Positions 19,842 through 28,565 of a DNA stretch of 64,000 nt are shown here, one piece after another (positions within the stretch are counted from its first letter, which is position 1; every line of letters begins with the position of its first letter). The DNA comes from Streptomyces sp. WAC08241 (GTDB taxonomy: Bacteria; Actinomycetota; Actinomycetes; Streptomycetales; Streptomycetaceae): the NCBI GenBank assembly GCA_007858575.1, contig CP042279.1, positions 2,604,001-2,668,000 of the forward strand, written 5' to 3'. The position numbers and the translations under genes were made by a program. Below the pieces are notes generated by a model. That model was given only the letters and a program-made list of their open reading frames with translations. It was not told where the DNA came from and made no database searches.

Positions 19842-19881
19842 AGTGGCCAGTGGCGCCGAGGACGACGATCTTGCTGGGCAT
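19842..19881 (-). pseudogene. First 13 codons of an NAD(P)-binding oxidoreductase, truncated at cargo joint
   Basis: On the minus strand ATG at 19881 reads MPSKIVVLGATGH and then hits a stop where a GxxGxxG Rossmann motif (GATGHVG) would be expected. It has GGAAGGGG upstream. The text beyond it belongs to the other segment, where AAAGGAACCACTC on the plus strand looks like a ribosome site without its gene. I infer a recombination joint between 19830 and 19842. Confidence 0.55.
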
Positions 19882-19940
19882 GCGGGACCCCTTCCGGTAG
19901 GAAGACTCGTGGCGAGAGACGGGGCTGGGGCGGGTGCCGG

Positions 19941-20792
19941 TCACCTCTCGGCGCGGGGGACCACCCGTCCTTGGCCTGGGCGATGGCGTCGGGGATGGTG
20001 GTGCCGCGGAAGCCGATCCGGTCGACCAGCGGGCGGATGAGGCCGGGTACGCGGGCGGCCAGTGCGAAGCTGCGCGGTGCGACGATCATCGGGGAGCGGC
20101 GTTCGATCCCGGTCGTGATGGCGTCGACGACTTCGTCCAGGGGGATCATTTTCCACAGGCCGGACCGGTTGCCGCCCCAGAGGGTGTTGCCGGCGTCGTC
20201 GGTGTGGATGTCGTCCATCATCGGGGTTTTGAAGAAGGTCGGTGGGCGCTGCCCACGGCCACTTTCTCGTGTCGCAGTTCGAGGCGGGTGGCGTCGCACA
20301 GTGCCCACAGTCCGGCCTTGCTGGCGACGTAGGGGCCGTTGAGCGGGGAGTGGACGAAGGCGGCCATGGAGGAGATGGCGAGCAGGTAGCCCTTGGTCTG
20401 CTTGACGTGCGGGAGGGTGGCACGGAAGGTGCGCCAGGCGCCGGAGAGGTTGATGTCGATGACCCGTTCCCACAGTTCGGGGTCGAGGGTTTCGAGGGGG
20501 CCATGGATGCGATTCCGGCGCCCGCGATGGCGACGTCGAGGCGGCCGAAGTGCGCGGCGGCGTCGTCGGCCGCCGACCGGAGGCTGTCGAGATCGCGTAC
20601 GTCGGCGGCCCAGCCCCGGGCGGCGGTCTGCGGTCCGAGGTCGGCGGCCTGTTGGCGTGCGAGGTCTCCGTCGAGGTCGAGGAGGGCCAGGTTGGCGCCG
20701 CGTTCGCGCAAGGAGCGTGCGAGGGCCGTGCCGAGGCCGCCGGTGGAGCCGGTGAGCAGTACGGTGCGGCCGGCGAGGTTGTAGCGGGGCAT
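19941..20792 (-). CDS. SDR-family NAD(P)-dependent oxidoreductase
   Basis: ATG 20792 with GAAGGAC upstream. Motifs: TVLLTGSTGGLGTALARSL (cofactor loop), GWAADVRDLDSL, LDVAIAGAGI (the NAG position), ISSMAAFVHSPLNGPYVASK with the catalytic Tyr and Lys, and MDDIHTDDAGN near the C-terminus. The latter part resembles short-chain dehydrogenases with a C-terminal extension that act on long-chain or steroid-like alcohols. Frame changes lie near 20500, 20240 and 19950. It is the second gene of a leftward operon after the hydrolase. Confidence 0.75.
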   Translation of the reverse strand: MPRYNLAGRTVLLTGSTGGLGTALARSLRERGANLALLDLDGDLARQQAADLGPQTAARGWAADVRDLDSLRSAADDAAAHFGRLDVAIAGAGIASMAPSKPSTPNCGNGSSTSTSPAPGAPSVPPSRTSSRPRATCSPSPPWPPSSTPRSTAPTSPARPDCGHCATPPASNCDTRKWPWAAPTDLLQNPDDGRHPHRRRRQHPLGRQPVRPVENDPPGRSRRRHHDRDRTPLPDDRRTAQLRTGRPRTRPHPPAGRPDRLPRHHHPRRHRPGQGRVVPRAER

Positions 20793-20830
20793 GGTAGTCC
20801 TTCGGGATAGGGGTGGTGTGCAGGCCGGGT

Positions 20831-21735
20831 TCAGACGACGGGCACGTGGCGTGTGAGGAAGGCCAGCTGGTCGGTGACGTTGCGTTCGAAGTCCTCGCCC
20901 ACGTAGATGTCGAAGTGGCCGGCGCCGTAGAGCTTGATCTCGCCCCTGGGTGCCTGGGCCGCGTATTTCTGGGTGGGGCCCGGTGGTGCGACGGAGTCGC
21001 GTTCGCAGACGGCGAAGAAGGCCGGGCAGGTGATGTCCTTGGCCCTGCGGCCGGGGAAGCTGCGGACGATGTCGAGAGCGAACGGGCGGCGACGTCCTTG
21101 GGGACGTCCGTGCCGGGCGGCAGGATCCGCTCCACGCCGGCGGCGGCGTCGGGACTCGTCATGAGCGCGGTGGAGCCCGGTGCGCCGTAGGTGGGGACCA
21201 TGACGGGGGCGCGGTGGACCAGGCGTGATCCGACCACGTCTGCGAGCGCGCGGGCGGTGAGCTTGAGCGAGGTCAGCGGGGGATGGCCAGGGAGGAGGCG
21301 AGGCCGTCGGTGAAGGGGCACTGCGCGATCACGGCCGCGATCCGCCGGTCCTCGGCGGCGGTGACGATCACGTGCCCGCCCCCGAACGAGGTGCCCCACA
21401 CGACCACGCGTCCGGGGTCGGCCTGCTCAAGGGTGCGGGCGTGGGCGACGGCCGCCCTCCAGTCCTCGCGCTGCCGCTCGATGTCGAGCAGCTGGCGTGG
21501 CTGGCCCCGCTGGCGCCGAAGTGACGGTAGTCGAAGACCAGGCACAGGTAGCCGGCGGCGCTGAACCGCTCGGCGAAGGCGTCGAGGCGCTCTCCTTGAC
21601 GCCGCCCAGCCCATGAGCCATCACCACGACCGGACGAGCCGTCGTAGCGGCGTCTTCCTCGGAGATCGCGGGTGTGTAGAGCCAGGCGGCGCAGGAGTCG
21701 CTGCCGGAAGAGAAGGTCACGTCCGTTCGAGGCAT
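20831..21735 (-). CDS. Alpha/beta hydrolase
   Basis: MPRTDVTFSSGSDSCAAWLY, PVVVMAHGLGG (oxyanion strand and HG), YLCLVFDYRHFGASG, the nucleophile elbow WGTSFGGGHVIVTAA, IAAVIAQCPFTDGLASS, and after frame changes CPAFFAVCERDSVAP (acid) and YGAGHFDIYVGEDFE (catalytic His). This is the dienelactone hydrolase/BAAT-like layout. Frame changes near 21600, 21500, 21275 and 21070. The stop is at 20831. The SDR gene lies 38 bases downstream and the PucR regulator is divergent. Confidence 0.8.
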
Positions 21736-21895
21736 GATCGTCCTGGTTCCTGATGGGGTCGCTGTCGGCCATAAACCGGCTGGTGGGGAGCGGCCCTGTG
21801 ATCACAGGGCCTCCCGGTCCCCACAAAAGCGCTGTCGACATCAGTGTGCGAGCCGAACGCCCGAGGGTCGAGGTACGAAATCACTCAGAATCCAC

Positions 21896-21926
21896 GGTTC
21901 AGTGGTGTGAAATAGACCTGTGAACC
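21896..21926. promoter_or_regulatory. Inverted repeat in divergent promoter region
   Basis: GGTTCA at 21896-21901 and TGAACC at 21921-21926 form a dyad 19 bases apart, overlapping the GTG start of the PucR-type gene. It could be an operator for that regulator on itself and the hydrolase-SDR operon. No clear -10/-35 pair was recognised. Confidence 0.35.
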
Positions 21927-23171
21927 AAAACTCGGACCGCAGTCCCGACCTCTGGCCGTCACCGTCGCGGGAGGCGCGGGAGGTGATCCGGCGCGGCGCC
22001 GAGCAGGCCCTCGACCCGCGCCCGGAGTGGCTCGCCGAACTGTTCGACGCAGTCATGCACAGCGAGCGGACCGAACCGGCGTACACCGATCCCGTGCTCC
22101 AGGAGGGGACGCGCCGGGCCAACGTGTCCAACCTGCTCCACTGGGCCACCGCCAACGTGCGCGACCCGGGCGCGCGGGTAAGCGCGAACCGCAGCCCCGA
22201 CGTGCTCGACGCCAGCCGCGACATGGTCCGCCGGGGCTTCGACGAGACCGCTCTGGAGACCTGGCGCCTCGGTCAGAGCGTGGCCTGGCGCCGCTGGATG
22301 GAGATCTGCTTCGGCCTCACCGACGACCGGGCCGTCCTGTACGAAGTCCTGGCCGTGACGTCGCAATCGATCTCCGCCTTCATCGACGACACCGTCGCCG
22401 CCGTCGCCGAGACCATCCGGACCGAGCGCCACGAACTCACCCACGGCACCCACCCCGAACGCCTCGCGACGGTCTCCCTCCTCCTCGAAGGCGCGCCCGT
22501 CCCGCAGGAGACCGCCGAGGCACGGCTCGGCCACCGCCTGACCGGGCCCCATCTCGGGGCGATCGTCTGGGGGCACGACGTGCCCGGGGACCGGCTCGAA
22601 AACGCGGCCGAACTCCTCCTTGCCGCGACCGGCGCCACCCGGCGCCTCACCGTGCTCGCCACCGGCTCCTCGCTCTGGCTGTGGCTCCCCGTCTCCACCG
22701 CACCGCACTCGGACGAGTTGAACACCGCCTTCGCGACTCTTCCCTCGGTCCACGTCGCTGTCGGACGCCCGGCAGGGCCTCGACGGGTTCCGGCAGACGC
22801 ACCTCGAAGCCGCCGCCGTCCAGCGCATGATGGTCCGGCTCGCCACCTCCCGGCGCGCGGGCACCTACGCCGACACGCAGCTGGTGGCGCTGCTCAGTCG
22901 TGATGTCGCCGAGGCCGACCGGTTCATCGACGACACCCTGGGCGATCTCGCCGGCGCCGATCCCGACCTCGCCCTGACACTGCGCACCTACCTCGACGAA
23001 CAGTGCAACGCCGCCCGGGTCGCCGAGCGGCTCCACACCCACCGCAACACCATCGTCCGACGACTCGGGCGCTGCGACGAACTCCTGCCCCGCCGCGCCG
23101 CCGACGACCCCGTCGGCATCGGAGCCGCACTCCACCTGCTCGCCTGGCGCGGCCCTCGCGGCGACAGCTGA
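21920..23171 (+). CDS. PucR-type transcriptional regulator with C-terminal HTH
   Basis: GTG 21920. About 415 residues. The long N-terminal sensory part has ETWRLGQSVAWRRWMEICF and DDTVAAVAETIRTERHEL. The C-terminus holds the PucR helix-turn-helix: LRTYLDEQCNAARVAERLHT, then HRNTIVRRLGRCDELL, with DDPVGIGAALHLLAW after it. One frame change near 22770. Regulators of this family often control adjacent divergent catabolic genes; the hydrolase and SDR genes fit. Confidence 0.8.
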
Positions 23172-23284
23172 CGCGCCGTGCCACTCCCACGAGCCCTATG
23201 CAGTGACGCGACTTGAGGCAGCCGGGCACACCAGTATTCGTCCACATGAAGGCTGTCGTATGTGGCGAAGGGTGTCCTCCTGGT

Positions 23285-23737
23285 TCATGGGTTGAAGCGA
23301 CTGACCACCTGATCCAAACGACAAGCCCTAGGATCAGGCACCAACTCCATTGAGACCGTCGAGAAATCGAAGCGCAGATTGCCCCACACGGTTTCGGGGC
23401 GTGGCCCAGTGTCGCCGTGGTGGTATTCGAACACAGCGCTCGTCAGGTACTCGCGGGTCCGATGCCAGTCCACGTGCCAGTTCGGCGTGTCCGGCTGCGG
23501 CGCCAGCCTCATCTCGATCTCCCCGGCGTTCACCATGTGAATAGTGTTGCCGATCCGGCACCACGGGGCATCGTCGGCGAAGCCCTCCCGCAGGGTTCGC
23601 CCCAGTTCGTCGAGATCACCCCCGAACGCGCTCACCACCTCGGCCGATGCGCTGGCGACGGGCAGATCGGCGAACGAGACGTTCAAGGCCGTGATGTCGA
23701 GTCGGTCCTTCAGCAGTCGGACCTTTACCTGCGTCAT
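23285..23737 (-). CDS. Hypothetical protein
   Basis: An intact frame of about 150 residues from ATG 23737 (MTQVKVRLLKDRLDITALNV). Includes DDAPWCRIGNTIHMVNAGEI, WHVDWHRTREYLTSAVFEYH and a C-terminal PRACRLDQVVSRFNP. Small mixed alpha/beta protein, less GC-rich than the transfer genes. No family recognised; convergent with the PucR gene. Confidence 0.55.
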   Translation of the reverse strand: MTQVKVRLLKDRLDITALNVSFADLPVASASAEVVSAFGGDLDELGRTLREGFADDAPWCRIGNTIHMVNAGEIEMRLAPQPDTPNWHVDWHRTREYLTSAVFEYHHGDTGPRPETVWGNLRFDFSTVSMELVPDPRACRLDQVVSRFNP

Positions 23738-23945
23738 GGCCTGACTCTCGCGCACCCCACGCCCGACGGGTCGTCGACACCCCGAATTTCACCCGCCTGG
23801 GCTGGAACACGGCTGCAAGTACGCACGCCGCTCCCGGCTTACTACGTGAAGTGGTCAGCAGGGCATCACTCCTGGGCCGAGCCACGGGGAGACGATCGGG
23901 GCACTTCACACGGCATCGGTGCCAGGGCAGGGGCATCTATCAGTG

Positions 23946-23985
23946 ATCTCCGGCCGGGCCAAATCGCGGTTTCTGCGGATCCTCT
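23946..23985 (+). promoter_or_regulatory. Shared operator-like motif, copy 2
   Basis: Contains CCGGCCGGGCC then AAATCGCGGTTT (one mismatch from a 12-bp palindrome) and CTGCGGATCCTCTC. About 33 of 38 bases match the element at 33556. It ends about 40 bases upstream of the gene at 24023. Confidence 0.55.
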
Positions 23986-24022
23986 CCCTGTCGATCCGAC
24001 TCCCCGCGCTCAGGAGGCCCGT

Positions 24023-24662
24023 GTGCCTGCCCCTTCGATCATCATCACGTCCGAGTTCAGCGGCAGCGTCGTGGCCAAGGGCGCCACCGACGACCTCTCC
24101 GCCCAGCTCCTGAAGCACGCCGGCTTCCAGCAGATCGACGACTGGCACGGCCGACGCCATCGTCTTCCCACCACCATGCCGGTCATCGACAAGGTCGCCA
24201 TCGCCAGCCACGCGGCCGAGATGCTCCGCGCCGCCCGCTACGAGGTCACCCTCCCGCCCTCCCTGGACACGGCCCGGATGAGTCCCCGGTGCCCGTCCTC
24301 GGTCCGTACGCCGCCGGGGCGGAGCTGCTCCAGATCACCGACCGGATCCGGGCGGCCGAGAACGGGGCCGATCTCCAGCGGGCCGTCGACCACCTCCTTC
24401 ACCCCGAGCACGGGGCCCTGGAGCGCGTCCGCGAAGCGCTGGAGGTAGCGGGCGAGCACATCAACGACCTGGACGACGAGGCGTACGCGCTCGCCGACCG
24501 GTTCGGCTTCGCTGCGGAGTTCGTCAGCTCGGCGCAGTCCGAACTCGTCGACTCCGAGGCCGAGCTGCGCCGTGTCGGCAACGCCCCTCGGCCGAGGCGC
24601 GAGCCCGTTCCTCGATGCCACCCGATCACCGGGTGCCGCCCTGGCCACGTCGCCGGCCGTAG
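24023..24662 (+). CDS. Hypothetical protein with recurring 55-residue module
   Basis: GTG 24023 with CAGGAGG 8 bases upstream. Residues about 28-85 hold the module: LLKHAGFQQIDDWHGRRHRL, PTTMPVIDKVAIASHAAEML, RAARYEVTLPPSL. After a frame change near 24280 follow VLGPYAAGAELLQITDRIRA, LQRAVDHLLHPEHGALERVR, VAGEHINDLDDEAYALADRF and a likely stop at 24660-24662 in another frame. Helix-rich second half. Function unknown. First gene after the cargo segment, behind the shared operator-like motif. Confidence 0.55.
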
Positions 24663-24749
24663 CCAAGGCCAATCTCTCCCCGTCCCCCGGCGTCGAGACG
24701 ACAACCGCCGGCACGACCGTGCGCCCTCGCACGCTCCCGGTCCGCGACG

Positions 24750-25983
24750 GTGACCCGGGTGCTCTCTACCTCCACGCCCGGCGCCGGTCTGCCGCGCGCC
24801 TACCTGATGCGGGCGGTCGACGCCCTCGCCAGTGCGACCGCCCACTACGCGGTCCCGCTCCTGGTCCTGATCACCACCGGCTCCACCGCGCTGACCGGCA
24901 TCGCCTTTCTGCTGGAGTGGGTGCCCCGGCTGGGCGCCTTCACCTTCGCCGGGACGCTCGTCGACCGGTGGGGCGCCGGCCGCGTCTTCCGGGCCTCGAA
25001 CCTGGTCCGCACCGTGGTGGTCGCCGGGGCCGGGGCGCTGCTGTTCGTCCTGCCCGGCGCCGGACCGGTGACGACCGGCGTCGTGCTGGCCTTCGGATCG
25101 GTCTCCGGACTGCTGGCGGAGGTCTCCTTCGTCGCGATGGAGACCCTGGGCGCCGAGGCCGGCCGCCGGATGGGCGACGCGGCCCACCGGTGCAGGCCGC
25201 GCAGACCGGCATCGACCAGGGCGCGATCCTCCTCGGCCCGCTCCTGGGCGGCCTGCTGCTCCTGGCCTCCCCACCGCGCTGCTGACGGTCGTCGCACTGC
25301 TGTCCCTGACCGCGGCGGCGACCGCCTCGGGCCACGTGAGCGGCGTCGACCACCAGCCGACCTCCAGCAGCCTTCGGACCGGATGGACAACTCTTCGCCG
25401 TACGCCGGCGCTGGTCTGGCTGGTCGGCGGTCTGGCCGCCTCCAACCTGGCCACCGGGGTACTGCAGGCCGCCGCCCCGATCACCGTCGTACGCCATTTC
25501 CACTCCTCCACCGCCGCCGTGGGGGCGGTGTGGAGCGCGGCGGCCGTGGCCACCCTGCTCGCCGTGTGGGTCAGCCGCCGGGCGATCGACCGCTTCGGCA
25601 TCTGGCCGGTTGGCGCGGCCACGGGCGCGCTCGCCACGGTGGCGTGCCTGGCGACCGCGCTGGCCCCCACCTTCCCCGCGTACACCGTGCCGGTGGCGGT
25701 GGTGATGGCCAGTGAAGGGGCCATGACGGTCGTGCTGCGCACCCTGCGCGCCCGCCTCATCCCGGCCCAGGCGTACGGCTCGACCCTGGCGGTGACGATC
25801 ATCCTGGTGCTGCTGCCGCTCCCGCTGGCCGGCGCCCTGATCGCACTCGTGCCCCCGGCCGGAATCCCCCACCTGCTACTGGCGTGCGCCGCCGTCCAGG
25901 GCCTGGCGCTGAGCGCGTGCTTCGCCGGCCTGCGCCGCCACCAGACCGCCTGCGCACCGCCTCAGCCGGTGGCCGCCCCGTAA
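24750..25983 (+). CDS. MFS transporter
   Basis: GTG 24750. About 410 residues with roughly 12 hydrophobic helices, for example LASATAHYAVPLLVLITTGS, GIAFLLEWVPRLGAFTFAGT (then the loop DRWGAGRVFRASNLVRT, the MFS motif A region), ILLGPLLGGLLLLASPP, LVWLVGGLAASNLATGVLQA and TILV-type helices near 25800. Frame changes near 25190 and 25275. The ATP-grasp gene begins 75 bases downstream, so the pair may make and export or import a small amide product. Substrate unknown. Confidence 0.75.
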
Positions 25984-26057
25984 CGGGTCCTCGAACGCCC
26001 GGCGCTCCTCGTCTTCTCCCCTTTTTCTTCCCGCTCCCGCTCTACGGAGGTTCTTCC

Positions 26058-27286
26058 ATGTCCCGTTCCGCTCGTCCGCTGCTGGTCGTCGTCGGCGGCG
26101 CCGATCCCGTGTATCGGGGCTACTGCTTCGAGCAGGCCGCCGCCGCGTACCGCTCGCGCTGATCGACACCAAGCCGCCGTCCGAACTGCAGCACCTGATG
26201 GTCGACCACGAGGTCGCCGACACCCAGGACCTGCAGGCCGTGGTCGCGGCCGGTCTGGCTCTCGCCGAACGGCACCCGATCGCCGGGGTGGTCACCTGGG
26301 ACGAGTACGCGCTCGTGCCGGCCGCCGAACTCGCCGCCCGCCTAGGCGTGGCCGGCAACAGCGCCGAGGCGATGACCGCCTGCCGGGACAAGGCGAGCAG
26401 CCGTCGCCGGTTCGCCGAGCACGGCGTTCCCTCGGCGATCTCCACCCGGGTCCACACCCTTGCCGAGGCGACCCTCATGGCGCGGTTCACCGGCTTCCCG
26501 GTCGTGCTCAAGCCCTCCTCGCACGCGGCCAGCATCGGCGTGGTCCGCGTCGACACCGTCGAAGAGCTTCCCGATGCCTGGGAGTTCGCCGTGGCCGGGG
26601 CCGGTGAGCAGGGCCCGGAGGGCAGCGGGGTGCTGGTCGAGGAGTACCTGGACGGCCCCGAGGTATCGGTGGAGTGCGTCACCCGGGGCGGGGTGACCAC
26701 CGCGCTGGCCGTCACCCAAAAGGAAGTCGCCTTCGCCCCGTACTTCGAGGAGGTCGGCCACACCGTGGACGCAGGCGACCCGCTCCTTGCCGAGGTCGCG
26801 CCCGTCGCCGCCCAGGCCGTCCGCGCCCTGGGGGTCAGCGACGGGGTTCAGCACGTCGAGATGCGCCTTACCGCGTCCGGTCCGCGGATCATCGAGGTCA
26901 ACGCCCGGATCGGCGGGGACCTGATCGGCAAGCTCGTCCGCCTCGCCACCGGCCTCGACCTGCCCCGGATCGCCGCCGACGTCGCCTGCGGCACGGCCCC
27001 CGACCTGACGCCCACGGCTCACGCCACCGCCGCGATCAAGATCCTGTACCCCCGGCCGACGGCGTCCTGTCCGAGCGGAGCCTGGCGGCCGTCCCCGGCC
27101 CGCAGTACCCGTGGCTGCACCGGGTGACCTGGCTGCGCGAGGTCGGCGAGGGTCGTGCTGCCGCCGGCGGGCGACCTGGACACCAGCCGGGTCGGCTTCC
27201 TCCTCGTCACCGCCGACAGCCCCGCCGCCGCCCGCGACCGGCTCTCGCTCCTCGCCGACGGCCTGACCCTGTCGGTCACCCCGTGA
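26058..27286 (+). CDS. ATP-grasp ligase
   Basis: ATG 26058 follows ACGGAGGTTCTTCC. The N-terminal domain reads LLVVVGGADPVYRGYCFEQA; after a frame change near 26155 the ATP-grasp fold follows: GVVTWDEYALVPAAELAARL, AMTACRDKASSRRRFAEHGV, FPVVLKPSSHAASIGVVRV (ATP-binding lysine and Ser-rich loop), VLVEEYLDGPEVSVECV and IIEVNARIGGDLIGKLVRL (metal-binding Glu/Asn). Order and length fit carboxylate-amine ligases of the carnosine/alanine-anticapsin synthetase type. Frame changes near 27050 and 27160. Product unknown. Confidence 0.8.
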
Positions 27287-27332
27287 CCCTGGCGCCACTG
27301 TCCCCCGCCACCAGAACGGGGCCACTTCTGTA

Positions 27333-27357
27333 GGCGGGAGCACGTGTGGCTCCCGCC
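27333..27357. terminator. Hairpin after ATP-grasp gene
   Basis: GGCGGGAGC at 27333-27341 pairs perfectly with 27349-27357 around a 7-base loop. It is 47 bases after the ATP-grasp stop and 38 bases before the next start. Probably separates the MFS/ATP-grasp unit from downstream genes. Confidence 0.65.
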
Positions 27358-27394
27358 CGGTCCGGCCGCCCAGGGCAACCATCGAGGAGAAAAC

Positions 27395-28030
27395 GTGCCC
27401 GAGTACTACTCCAGCATCGGCGAGGCCATCGGCGCCGCGATGCAGCACAACATCCGGCTCGCCCATCGCAGCGCGCCACCCCGACCCGAGAAGCCGTTGC
27501 AGGTCCGGCACCTGCCCAGCGCTTCCACCGACCCGTACTCCGTACGCGGGATGATCGCCCGTCTCACCGAGGACGCGACGCCCGACGAGGTCGCGGGGAT
27601 CCTTGAGGAGGTCAACGACACGCTCACCGGCGCGCTGTCCGAGCTGAGCGAACTCGTCGGCGCTGCCGCCGACTGGACCCGTGTCCGCCTGGAGTTCCCG
27701 CTCCCCGTGGCCCACAACCCCACCTGGGAGACCTGGAAGCGGCTGGCCGCTGCCCACGACTATCTCAAAGACGTGCGGCGAGAGTTGGAGGCGGCTGAGG
27801 ACGGGGTCGCCGAGTGCCCGGTCAAGCGCGGAAACCCCCAGGAGTACGCCAAGGTCCACACCTTGCGGTCCCGGGAACTGCTCGACGACGTCTTCGACGC
27901 CGGCCCGGCCGCCGCCGCATCTTCCGCCCCGGCCCCGGACACCGACCACCGGCGTGCCGCCCCTGCGTCTGCGCCACAGACCGACGGCGCGGAAGTCCCG
28001 CCCCGTACTTCACCGTCCTGTTCTCCGGAA
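27395..28030 (+). CDS. Hypothetical helical protein
   Basis: GTG 27395 with GAGGAG upstream. Begins VPEYYSSIGEAIGAAMQHN; then a helical domain: ATPDEVAGILEEVNDTLTGA, LSELSELVGAAADWTRVRL, WKRLAAAHDYLKDVRRELEA and EYAKVHTLRSRELLDDVFDA, then a Pro/Ala-rich tail. The real stop is not seen; the frame stays open into the next gene, whose own ribosome site GGAAGG and ATG argue for two genes. Function unknown. Confidence 0.5.
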
Positions 28031-28039
28031 GGATCTTCC

Positions 28040-28470
28040 ATGGGCAACCTCGCCGACACCTACGGCACCGACGTCGAGATCTACCCCTGGGGCGACGAGA
28101 TCGTCTGGGCCGACTGCCGGACCGGCCTGCCCGAATCGGGCCACCGCATCCTGCGCTCCTGCGGGTTCACCGCCCCGGGCGATCCGGGCGACTCCTCCTG
28201 CTACAACCTCCCGTCGGGCCTCCCCGGCCCCGAACGGAAGATCGCCGCCACCTCGGCCGCCAACCTGCTGACCGACCTGGGATACCGGGTCGCGATCGAC
28301 CCGGACCTGGTCGCCCGCACCGCCGAGGGAACCTCGACCCCGAGGTTCGGCGTCAGGCAGCCGCCCTCCAGGTCTCGCCCGTCGCGGCCAAGACCGGCAC
28401 CGAGACCAGCACTCCGGCGCCCGCCACGCCACCGTCGCCCGCAGCACGGCCCGCCGGCCGCCAGCGCTGA
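28040..28470 (+). CDS. Hypothetical protein with recurring 55-residue module
   Basis: ATG 28040 preceded by GGAAGGATCTTCC. Starts YGTDVEIYPWGDEIVWADCR. Residues about 35-95 carry the module: ILRSCGFTAPGDPGDSSCYN, LPSGLPGPERKIAATSAANL, LTDLGYRVAIDPDLVA. After a frame change near 28350 a Thr/Pro/Ala-rich tail ends at 28468-28470. Compare copies at 17737, 18571 and 24106. Unknown function. Confidence 0.55.
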
Positions 28471-28503
28471 AACGTTCCCCTCCGACCCTCCAGGAGCAGA
28501 CCC

Positions 28504-28557
28504 GTGAACCACACGAGAGCCGAGCGCGCCCCGCCCCTGCCCGCTCGCACCCTCTAG
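28504..28557 (+). CDS. Possible 17-codon leader peptide before the coupling ATPase
   Basis: GTG 28504 follows CCAGGAGCAGACCC, a good ribosome site. The peptide is VNHTRAERAPPLPARTL and its TAG stop (28555-28557) is part of TAGGAACC, the ribosome site for the VirD4-like gene at 28566. Arrangement suggests translational coupling. It could also be the remnant of a longer gene broken by an indel. Confidence 0.35.
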   Translation: MNHTRAERAPPLPARTL

Positions 28558-28565
28558 GAACCGCC

